From contig BBXU01000220.1 in NCBI GenBank assembly GCA_001598975.1, positions 1 through 64,000 on the forward strand: a DNA stretch of 64,000 nucleotides, given 5' to 3'. Each line of letters begins with the position of its first letter. Positions within the stretch are counted from its first letter, which is position 1. This document shows, one piece after another, positions 55,173 to 64,000 of the stretch. The notes below the pieces were generated by a model. It did no database searches. It was not told the DNA's origin and saw nothing but the letters and a program-made list of their open reading frames with translations. This DNA comes from Parachlorella kessleri (taxonomy: Eukaryota; Chlorophyta; Trebouxiophyceae; Chlorellales; Chlorellaceae). The position numbers were made by a program, and so were the translations under genes.

Positions 55173-55664
55173 AAAACTTGTGGACTCACCGCAAACTCCT
55201 CCACGTCGGCTGCCTAATAGCCGTTGCTAGCCTTCGAGGCAGCATGGTCACAGTGGGCTCCACTAAAGGGCTTGCGACTCCTGCTGAATGTGCGCTTTGC
55301 AGGCTGACACCCCAGCAGGGAGGCTCAACGCCAGCAAGCACAGCCCGAGGATGGTAGAACGGCAAGTATGTTTCTGCTCAACCTAGGAAAGCCGTGATCA
55401 CTGATCTGGGCGCAAGGCAGGGGTCCCACCTCCGGGTGGGAGCCTTGCAACCACAGCTCAAGAGATCAGGCGAGCTAGCAGCAAGCCCTCCACTGCGCTA
55501 GGCCGTGAGTGAATGCTGTGTTACTGACTTTCAAGAGTCCTTGAAGCGCGCCAAAAAAGAATCCAGGCGAATCCTTGGACCGGGCGCGCAATGCAGGCAT
55601 GTTGATCTCCCCCCGCTTGAGTTGTCCACAGTGGATCGTCGGGCATGGTATTTACGCCTGTACA
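55173..55664. promoter_or_regulatory. Divergent upstream region, HNH gene and alpha/beta hydrolase
   Basis: About 490 bases separate the opposed start codons. An open frame from 55505 is in a different reading frame from the hydrolase and is probably not coding. No specific motif was recognised. Confidence 0.4.
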
Positions 55665-57249
55665 ATGGCGCACTCAGACCTCCAAGAGGAGCTGGCTGAA
55701 CTGGCAGTCATAGTAAACAAGAAGACAGTCAGTGTGCCTGTAGCCGTGACATATCCAAAGAGTAGTGTCTATCCAGCCTCAGCAGCTCTGTTATCCCACG
55801 GAGCAGGCGGTGATATGAATACGCACTACCTGCCAACAGTAGCTTCTGCCCTGGCAAGGGCAGGTGTCATATGTGTAAGGTACACTGTCAAGCCACCAAA
55901 CCTTGGTTATCGCGTCAAACTTTGCAAGGTGAAGTGTGCCTTCAGCTGGGCTGCCCCTACGGCTGATTCATTAGTCCTCCTTGCATACTAGCTTGCTCCT
56001 TAAATGGGCAGCCTGAGCCAGGCCAACCTGCACGATCACTCAAGGCACCATGGTCTAAAGAGTTGTTGCAGGCCCTCCTTGAGGAGTTGCCAGGTCACGT
56101 GCACCGCTGTCAAGGAATCACGCGATGGCTCTTTTGCGGACACTCGATGGTAGGTGGTGCAAGACACAGGTGTTGGAACAAGACTGCGTCGGGTGGCCAG
56201 AGCGATGCGGCTGTCACCCATTCCTGGCAGAGTGAGGCTGCGGCTACCAGGCAGTCAGGGCTAACGGGCCTTGCTTGTCTCGCTGGTCCTGCATCGCATT
56301 TCCTCATACGTCCATTCCAGTTTTGGCCTGGTTGTGCTGCAGGGGTGCCGAGTCTCCTGTGAGATGGCACATGACTGGCCAGACAAGGCGCTGGGCTGCA
56401 TCCTGCTCTCCTATCCCTTGCACCCTCCCGGAAAGGAAGGTCAACTGAGGGACAGCCCACTGACCGAGCTGCAGCTACCCATGCTTTTTGTAAGAGGTAC
56501 CAAGGACGAGTTTAGCCAGCAAGAGCAGTGGGAGGCAGTGATGCAGCGGATGCAGTCTCCTAGGCTGGAGGTGAGCTTCACTGGCGGTTTGTGCGATTGC
56601 CGAATGTAGTCTGGTTGCGAGCTTGTTTCTGCCTGGTCCCACGTAGGGGTGCTTTGCCGCACGGGATTCACTGCTGATAGATGGCAAGGTATGCTTGCTT
56701 TGATCTCAAAGGCGACTAGTACCCAGCCTGGTCGGCATTAGATACGCGGACTCCGTTATGGCAGACACCTCGCTGACCTCGTGTAGCCTTGCCTCCTGTT
56801 TGCAGCACTACACAGTAGAAGGCGCAGGGCACTCGCTGGTCAAGGGCTCGTCAGCTGCTGCCAAAGCTACCCTTGAGGATGTCTGCCAGGCTGTCCAGCA
56901 GTTCGCAGCCAGCGTCCTGGCCCAAGCCCAGCAGCCCGCTCCTCAGCAAGCGAGAAAGGTAGACAAAGCAAGCCCTGCTGCACCCAAGGTGGCTGCGGGA
57001 CGGAAGCGGCAGGCGCGCAAGAAGTCACAAGCAGGCGGCAATGACAGCGAGGCTGAGCAAGCAAAAGAGGTAGACAAAGCAAGCCCTGCTGCCCCCAAGG
57101 TGGCTGCGGGGAAACGGAAGCGGCAGGCGCGCAAGAAGCCACAAGCAGGCGGCAATGGCAGCGAGGCTGAGGGTCCAGCACGGGCAACTGAGAAGAAGGC
57201 AACGGGGCGTCAGAAAGGCAAAGGCACTGGCAAGAAAGCAGCAGACTGA
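55665..57249 (+). CDS. KANL3/TEX30-type alpha/beta hydrolase with basic repeat tail
   Basis: Five exons, 55665-55928, 56072-56149, 56343-56570, 56647-56688 and 56806-57249, join in frame to give about 351 residues. The hydrolase part shows the oxyanion stretch ALLSHGAGGDMNTHYLP, VICVRYTVKPPNLGYRVK, the nucleophile elbow GHSMG built across an exon junction, the acid residue in LFVRGTKDEFS and the histidine in VEGAGHSLVKG. This order matches the KANL3/TEX30 family, whose enzymatic substrates are not established. The last ~110 residues are Lys/Arg/Ala-rich and contain two copies of a unit of about 38 residues (VDKASPAAPKVAAG with RKRQARKK and QAGGN-SEAE), resembling histone-H1-like or nuclear tails. 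The tail suggests nuclear targeting or nucleic-acid binding. An in-frame upstream extension to 55575 exists without a better start. Confidence 0.85.
56956..57175 (+). repeat. Two-copy in-frame coding repeat of about 110 bases
   Basis: Copy one begins near 56959 and copy two near 57071, both starting GTAGACAAAGCAAGCCCTGC. They differ at a few bases and one Lys insertion, suggesting recent tandem duplication inside the hydrolase tail. Confidence 0.9.
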
Positions 57250-58305
57250 GCACCTGGTGGCCTTTTTGTGGTGCAGGTGTTGTCATCAGAGAATGCTAGC
57301 CGTAATGTTGCCAGCCTCGGTGCACGGAAGGCTTTGGCTGATAAGTCTGCAATTCTCTTTGAATAATCACTACTCCACAATGCTCTGACAGGTAATGGTG
57401 CTGACAACACCCAGTGGATGCGAGTTATTGACCCAGGCTGGGGTGTAGCATTGAAGCAGGCCAGTCAGCAAGCAAACATTTGGGGCCCAGTTAACCAATC
57501 ATCCACCGAACAACAAACAACTAGCATGGGGCGCTTTTAGAAAGCATTCCACCCTCATCACAGCTCCAAGATAACACACCTTCTTCTCTTCTCATGAAAA
57601 TAAGTCAACACAGAATGGGGTATGCTTCCAAGCCAACAAGGGCAGATATTTTGTGACCAGCCCAGCATCCAGGTTGATGCAACAACAGCTGCAAGTGCAG
57701 CTCCAGTAACATGGTGTAGCAACAAGGTTTGCGTAGGGGCAAGGAACGACCATCCATTCGACCGGTATTACCGCGAAACCAACATCAAAGGGATATTGCA
57801 GCAAGAGGGATAGGTGGGGCATGCAGCTGCAGCTGCCTTATGGTTCAGGAGAGAGTGAAATGAACCAACAAAATGAGTGTGGTATACGTTTAGCCACTCG
57901 GCTATACTATACACAGAGCGGTCCCTGCCATCACGATACATGCAACATGTCTTGATGGTAACCTGCATGGCTTGGAGAAACTACTGCGTGCCTAGTGTCA
58001 GAGTTACTAGCTGCCAGAGTCCCAAAGATAAACACGGAACTGGCGGGCGACAACCCACAAGCACTTAGGTAGTGGGTAGCCACAAAAGAAGTTGCCAGCT
58101 GTTCTGCCAAAGCTGCCTGACACACGGATGGCGCTGGTTGAGCATCACAGGCTTCTGCTCGTCTCCCCAGCTGCTGCTCCCCAACACAGTCCAACTCCTC
58201 CGGCAAGGCCTTGCCTCCAGGTATGCCATTCCATTCTCCCCAACTCAACCTCTGCTCACAGTATCCTGCCAATCTTCCATGATCTCCTCCTTGTGCTCAG
58301 CTGCA
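57250..58305. other. Convergent intergenic region
   Basis: This lies between the 3' ends of the hydrolase and the reverse-strand PP2C gene. No coding segment, RNA gene or repeat was recognised. Confidence 0.5.
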
Positions 58306-61300
58306 TCAGCCGCTACCAACAGCCTCCACGTATGCCACTACGCATGTGATGTCGTCAAGCTTGCCTCCAGTCAGCTTGCCAAGCTGGACCTTGCCGTCCT
58401 TGATGGAAGCGCTGAAGAGCTGCAGCAGAGCAACGAGAGTACCAGCAAGTTACGGCCAACTCTATAGTGAAAGCCAGGAGGCAGCCTTTCAGTCATCATC
58501 TTCTGTGTGGACTGCCCCAACACGACACCAGCAAGTAGCGCTAACTGGAACGGCCCGCAGCAATAGAGGTGGGAGGCAAGCAAGTACCATGCAGACTTAG
58601 CATGACATAATGGCACAAGGCAGACGGCACCCGCACCTTCTCCCAGATGGGTATATCAAAGCCCTCCTGCGCTGCCTCGATGGTGTACGGCGAATCAAAC
58701 CCCGGGTCCTGGGCATGGTCCGAGGCCAGCTGCGCCAGGGCCGCCGCTGCCTGCACCATGTCAAAATCGACCGCCGGCACGCTCAGTCTGCTCTCAGTCC
58801 TGATGCCGAGCACCATGCCGGCATCAGCATGCAGGTACAAGCTGGTGAGCGACAGAGCATACAGTGCCACAAAGCTAACGACCCACCACAACCACAGCGG
58901 CCCAGGAAGCAGCTGCAATTCCCAAAAGAATTGCCCCACTAGTCATCTGCTCAATCTCTGCCACCTCAAGCGTGCTACCCAGCTGCACCCGCCTGCTCCA
59001 CTTCTGCTGGGGATGAAGGCGCCAATTTGACAATCTCCTCAGTGTAGCAGTTGTCCAGGAGGCCGTCTGTGGCCAGCACAATCACGTCTCCAGGGTGCAC
59101 CTCAAGGTCGTACACAGCGGCGTCTGCAGTGACCCAGCCAGCAAGCACAACACGCGAGGTGGCCGCCAGGGGCGTAGATGCTTGTTTCAAGGGTAGAAAT
59201 ACCAAGGGAAACCATGGAAGAACCGCAGCCCCAGGGCGCTAGGGGCAGCTCCCTTGGCGCCCAGAAGCATGGCAAACGCATCACAGCTGACGCAGTACCC
59301 GCATGCCCCCTTGCTGCAGACTCTCTCTAGACTCTAGCATACCTCCAAATGCGATGCTCCCAACCCCATGCATTTCTTGGCATTTCTTCGCAGGAAACAG
59401 AGATATTTGCTGAACTGCTCAAGATACAAGAGCCAACATGACTCTAGCAGGATGGAGGCTCTCTGCAGCTCTCACCATCCACGGTGTCGGTGGCCTCGGC
59501 ATGTTCTGGGAAGGCTCCAAACTGGTAAGGGCTGCAGCAACACAGGAGACGAAACTCAGAATCGCCCCTACTGCTGTATCCACAGAGGCTTCAGCCATGC
59601 AGCCTAGAAGTGTCCCATGCCCTGTGTAGAAGGCTTGACCTGCTCAAAGCCCATGTCTAACAAGCGTTACAAACAATCCATGGGCTCGCTTCAACCGCAG
59701 GCCTCTGGGCCCTCCTCTGGCTCAAACCCTGCAAAACGCACCAGTCAAAGAAGTGCTGCAGCGCGGGCGACTGGAAAACCACCTTGCCGCCGCGAATTAG
59801 CAAGAAGCCGCTGTCCCCTAGGTTGGCTGCAGTCAGGATCCCACGCTCCCCATCAAGCCGCAGAATACAGGCTGTGGCTGAGCCAGGGAGCCGCGTCTGC
59901 TGATGTGCCATATCGAGCGCTTGCAGAGGTGTGCGCTTCGGTTGCTGCAGGCTCAGGACTGGAGGCGACGCAGCGTGCTGCTCCTGCTGCTGCTCTAGCT
60001 GTCCCTCCTGCGGATGGGCGGAGGCGTTGTGTGTGGCTGACTCTGCAGCACTTGCCCCGGCCCCGTTGCCACTGCTCTGCTGCTGCTCCGCCGCTGCAAC
60101 CACTGCCTCTGCTGTCACAACTGCTGTGTTAAGTGCTGCTGCGTGAGCGCCGTTGACTGCTGCCTGCTGCTGCACGGCTGCCTCCGGGCCTCCGCCATTC
60201 GCAAGGCTGCTGCTGCCATAGGCTACCGTGTCTGGCTCTCCGTCACTGTCGCAATCGGATCTCAGCACTCCGTCCCACGCTGGGCGTCTACTCATCCAGT
60301 CGCTTTCCAAATTAGCCTGGCTCCCATTGCTGGCTGGCTGGTCATGGAGCTCCCCCTCCAGGAATTTGCGTGCCGTCTCCATGAATGTCCGCGAGTACTC
60401 TGCAGGGTGCCCGTTGGACAAGCCATTTACAGTCGAATTGCAAGGCAGACCATCCCAGAGGGAGAAGAAGCCGAGCGTTTACGTTCGCTTCTTCCCCCCC
60501 GACATATCCAGCTCCAACGCTGGTAGGCGCCTGCCAGGTATAAAAGCTGCGGGTATCAAACAACAGGGCAGCACAGCACGCACCTGCTGGGCTGATCCCG
60601 CTCTCATTCCAGCCGCCCACACCGTCTGCCACGCCAATAGCACCCCCACCAACTGATGGGCTCACAAAGTGGGCGTCCTCGCCGCCATAGTGAGCCTGCA
60701 AGTCGACAGCACAGAGGCTATTAAACGTGTTGGGCTCAAAGCCTGCACTCCCCAGGGGGCAAGTTTCCCGTGTGCTTCCTGCACTTGCCTTCTCAGGGTG
60801 CGGGATAACTTTTGCTGCCACCCTCAGCTGCAGTAGCTGCCTGGCTTCAAGGACCGCTTGTGAAGAGTTCCCATCTTGCAAGCTTTCAGCTGCGGGAGGC
60901 AATAGCAGCAAGTTAGCCTACCTAGCAAGTGCAGGCTGGGAAAGCGGAGGTGACTCACTGGCATGTGGCGTACCCCTAACAGTCGCTACACTGGGTTTCT
61001 GACGACAGAATAAGCTGTGATCGGGGAAAAGACCGGCAGGAGAGCTCCTCAGGCTGAGCGAGCGCAACTTCGTCGCATACATGTCGTTGCAACCCGTGTG
61101 AATCTGCCTTCAATATTGCCACGGGCTCTCTGACATATCTGCTCAGATTCTTTAATACTTTGCTAATATTTGCTTTGAGCGTGCCTGCGAGAGGTGTCGA
61201 TGGGAGGGTGTCTATCCCTGTAATGCCGTGCAGTACAACAGAATTGATATTAGATATTTGAAACCACCGTGCTAATTCCTGCAACAAGCTTGGTAAGGGA

Positions 61301-61359
61301 GGTATACCATTAACACAAAAGCTGGATTCCCTCCTCCTCTTCCTCCAGCTCTTCAGCAA
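58306..61359 (-). CDS. PTC7-type PP2C protein phosphatase
   Basis: Well-supported exons are 60889-60789, 60695-60584, 60399-59742, 59531-59476, 59123-58993, 58750-58637 and 58419-58306, all in matching phase. A likely N-terminal exon runs from about 61359 to 60990 and joins in phase, but it has no ATG, so the start is unresolved. The catalytic domain reads HPEKAHYGGEDAHFV, IGVADGVGGW, ANLGDSGFLLIRGG, CPYQFG, VYDLEVHPGDVIVLATDGLL and KLDDITCVVAYVE, with metal-binding Asp in GGEDAHF, ADGVGGW, ATDGLLDN and LDDIT. This is the PTC7/plant PP2C-55 group of Ser/Thr phosphatases, often mitochondrial or plastidial. A low-complexity insertion of roughly 130 residues (Ala/Gln/Ser-rich) interrupts the domain between FLEGELHD and MAHQQTRLPGSATACILRL. 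Two introns start with GC (AAG|GCAAGT after 60789; CAG|GCGGGT after 58993). Confidence 0.87.
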
Positions 61360-61408
61360 CTATAGCAGGATGGGTGTACAGCGCTTGCAACCAAAGAGGT
61401 TCTTGTGG

Positions 61409-61413
61409 TTACA
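61409..61413 (-). terminator. Candidate polyadenylation signal for the recombinase gene
   Basis: TGTAA on the minus strand lies about 250 bases beyond the DMC1-like stop. It overlaps the region where the PP2C gene's 5' end must lie, so the two genes would be very close. Confidence 0.25.
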
Positions 61414-61636
61414 TGAATATCTTTTTCAAGGCTTTGGGTCGCTTACATGTACTGCGTGCCAAGTAGCTGGGTTACTCTTCCAAGGATGCACCCTGAAAAC
61501 CACAGGGACAGCCACATATTGCGCCGGTTAGTGAGTTGTCAGCAAGGGAGTCACTATGGCAGACAGCAGTGGCAGCAACCACGCCTGTTGGCCGGAGCAG
61601 CACACTGTGCTCCAGCTGGCAAGTAGTGAGCCGCTC

Positions 61637-61679
61637 TAGCCTCAGTCCCTTGTAGCTTTAGCCTCAGTCCTTGTAGTCT
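61637..61679. repeat. Imperfect duplicate of the recombinase gene's last codons
   Basis: TAGCCTCAGTCC-TTGTAG occurs twice about 22 bases apart. The right copy contains the DMC1-like stop and final codons; the left copy is a near-exact repeat just beyond the stop. Confidence 0.8.
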
Positions 61680-64000
61680 CCGACACCCTGGTCCGAGATG
61701 GCGTAACTGGCCTCTGCCTCTGGCAGCTGCAGTCAGCAGGGAAGGCAATGGTGCTACGGTGACAGCTGGCAGGCTTTCAGGGGTCGGACACAGGCTGGGC
61801 AGCAAGGAAACTGCGGGCTAAGGTCAGGCAGGTGCAGCGGGTGACAACTCCCTAGAATTGAAACACTGAGGAATGTCCCCCAAAACTCACGTTGGGCGCA
61901 TCAACCACCTTGAGCAGCCGCTGCTCGCCCTTGCCCTTGCGGGCACTTAGTCGGATGGTGGAGGCATGGGCGATGACGTGGCCTCCTACCTGCACAATAA
62001 GCTCAAACAAAGTCTCGAGTACGATTGCCCTGCCCACCCCATGCCAGCCAGCTTGGCCTGAGCTTTGACGGCCTGAGCCATTATCAAGTGGCTTTAGCTA
62101 GGGCAGTAGACGGTGGTTCGTCCTAACTGCAGCAAGATGGCTTCACAAGCTGCGGCAGTGCCCTCCACTGTGCATCATAGACCGACTACAGCAGCCTGCT
62201 GTGGGCAGTAGCGACCCCTCACAACCGCCACTACATGCTGGCCTGGCTAGGCAGACTTGGTGCAGGTGCAATGGATACTACTGGTATTGCTGCAGCCTGA
62301 ACGCCCGTGGGCCAGTGGCCTATCGTGAACTTACCACCAACGATGAAGAACTCCCAGTTGGCTTTCCCTATAGAGAGAACTACTGGCTCAGAACTCAGGC
62401 AAGGCTCGGACGCACTCTGCATCCAGTCCTGTACGTACAGCTCAACTCTCACACCCTGTTCGCACTACCTGCCACCCATGCTAATAGTGTACAACAACAG
62501 GCTCACCGGCTTCTTGGGATCGCTCACAAACATAGCCCCGCCGCTGGGATCCTGCAGACAAGTCAAGACCAGCTGAAGGCTTGGTTGCCGGTATGCAGCC
62601 AGGAACGAAGCTCTAACCCAAGGTAAAGTAACCTGATAGCATGCCTGCAGGGCAGTCATGCGAGGCAGAGGGTGGCTAGCTGACTTACAGAGACGACTTG
62701 GTTGGTGATGAGCACTGCTACATTGTACTCCTCTGCAATCTGCGGGGAGGGGGAGCATGGTAGACATTTCATGCCTCCTGGGCAGCATTTGAGCACCTTC
62801 ATGGTACAGGCCTGGGTGAAGGTGGCTCCTTGCAGTGGGCTGACGCTCCTCGTCACCAATTAAGCTTACGGCTCCAACCCACCAAGCACGCTGAAGAGTC
62901 GCTTTGTGTTCAAGGATGCGGCATCACCTTGCGCAGGCGAGCCATGAGCTGGCCCAGCTTCTGCTGCCGCTCAGCCAGTTCGCCGCGGCCAGAGAACTCG
63001 GTTCGCGCGTTGGCCGTGATGCTGTCCATGATGAGCAGCTTGAAGGGCTCTTCGCTCATCATGGCAGCCAGGGGCAGCAGGAAGTCCACCTGCTGCTCAA
63101 GAGTGTGTGCACGTGCGCACACCACCTGCAACAACCGACACAGGGAACAGGGTAGAAGTAACCAGGGAGCGGTTTTTCCAGGTTGATGAAGCCAGCCCAC
63201 GGTCTGTTGCTGTGCATCGTTCACAGCAGGCGGAGGTCATGTTAAAGTCCATCCAGCCAAGGTTGGCAGCATAAAAATGGGGTCAGCAAGTCTTTCAGAC
63301 ACTCACATTTGACAGCACAGCTTCAGCCTCAAGATTAAATCGCTCAGCAATGGGCCGGATGCGCTCTGGGCGGAAGGTCCCCTCAGTATCGATGTAGGCC
63401 ACCTTGCCAGCCCCTGCACATTTGGCAAGACTGGTGTGGAGTGGCTTTGGTGGATTCTGATCTGATGCCACATCCTCCAGCAGGTGGCCCAGAGCAGCAG
63501 CCACTTGCGCAGGAGGGACTGCACATGGGTCCAAGTCAAGCAAGGTGCACTCAACAAGGCATGCAGCTCAAGCCAACCCACCCAAGCCATCTTTTCCCAA
63601 CTGGGTGGTCACGCACAGTGTGTGACACAGCTGGGTCTTGCCAGTTCGCCACTCTGCAGCAGACCATGCGGCAGACTTGCTGTGTCAGGCAAATGATAAG
63701 CAGACAGCAGACGGATAAAGAATCTCGTCAAGAGAGACTAGGGGATCAGATTTCAGGCAAGCCTCAGAGCATAGCTGCTTCCAGTCAGTACAGTTGACCC
63801 CTACCGCTGTATGCAGGAAAGGGGGTACCCAAGCTCAACTCGCCAGCCCAATATTGAGACACACCTCCAAAGATTTCGGTGATGGCCTTTGTCTCGATGC
63901 CACCGCCTAGGATCTCGTCCAGAGCTGCACACCCAGTGCTTATGTGCACTATCTCCCGCAACCTCTGCAAAAGGCGGCAAACCTGCCGCATTACCGCATG
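61664..64000 (-). CDS. DMC1: DMC1-like RecA-family recombinase, 5' end beyond window
   Basis: Exons 63964-63865, 63653-63582, 63413-63307, 63125-62928, 62739-62689, 62551-62507, 61989-61891 and 61726-61664 join in frame; the N-terminal exons lie right of the window. Core motifs are [20 protein letters not shown], the Walker A loop [34 protein letters not shown], the Walker B strand [41 protein letters not shown] and [20 protein letters not shown]. The family builds filaments on single-stranded DNA for strand exchange. The DMC1 rather than RAD51 call rests on [22 protein letters not shown] and the DP-GG insertion after TNQV, and is fairly but not fully sure. Differences from typical DMC1 include ANARTEF where VALFRVDF-like residues are usual. 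The protein ends GVGDYKD. Confidence 0.88.

Overview
The window is nuclear DNA of a green alga. Every recognisable protein is eukaryotic, most are split by many short introns with GT-AG or occasional GC-AG ends, and several are specific to plastid-bearing green organisms (a Toc34-type import GTPase, a plastid [2Fe-2S] ferredoxin, an AKR2-type ankyrin protein). The moderate GC content, FG/RGG-rich proteins and some TGTAA tails fit a core chlorophyte, possibly a trebouxiophyte, but the species cannot be named from this sequence. No prokaryotic operon, CRISPR array, tRNA, rRNA or intact transposon was seen. Gene models were built by hand: exon ends were chosen from donor/acceptor signals, and reading-frame phase was checked across each junction.

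Layout, left to right. 1-1.7 kb: 3' part of a Nup42-like FG nucleoporin (+). 2.2-5.8 kb: bZIP transcription factor (+). 8.3-12.4 kb: F-box/leucine-rich-repeat protein with a membrane-like C-terminus (-). 13.7-14.7 kb: small LYR-like protein (+, tentative). 15.4-17.3 kb: conserved protein of unknown function (-). 17.8-20.7 kb: SDH2, complex II iron-sulfur subunit (+). 22.2-22.8 kb: small complex I subunit of NDUFB11/ESSS type (-). 23.1-30.6 kb: 21-exon SERCA/ECA-type calcium ATPase (+). 31.4-35.9 kb: caprin-like RGG protein (-). 36.2-37.3 kb: LSm4 (+). 38.6-42.9 kb: Toc34-like GTPase (-). 46.9-49.5 kb: AKR2-like ankyrin protein (-). 49.8-51.6 kb: ferredoxin with a C-terminal extension (+). 53.1-55.2 kb: HNH endonuclease-family protein (-). 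55.7-57.2 kb: KANL3/TEX30-type alpha/beta hydrolase (+). 58.3-61.4 kb: PTC7-type PP2C phosphatase (-). 61.7 kb to the right edge: DMC1-like recombinase (-), cut by the window.

Genes alternate in strand almost strictly, so most neighbours are either head-to-head over a few hundred bases or tail-to-tail. Two neighbourhoods make biological sense. From 13.7 to 22.8 kb, an LYR-like protein, SDH2 and a complex I subunit all point to the mitochondrial respiratory chain. From 38.6 to 51.6 kb, a Toc34-type receptor, an AKR2-like protein (the family that chaperones plastid outer-envelope proteins, including Toc34 relatives) and a plastid ferredoxin point to plastid biogenesis. Whether this proximity is functional is inference. 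No clearly new multi-gene system was found. The most unusual items are the acidic-ended Toc34, the AKR2-like protein with a transit-peptide-like N-terminus, the extended ferredoxin, the membrane-ended F-box/LRR protein, and a cluster of GC-AG introns.
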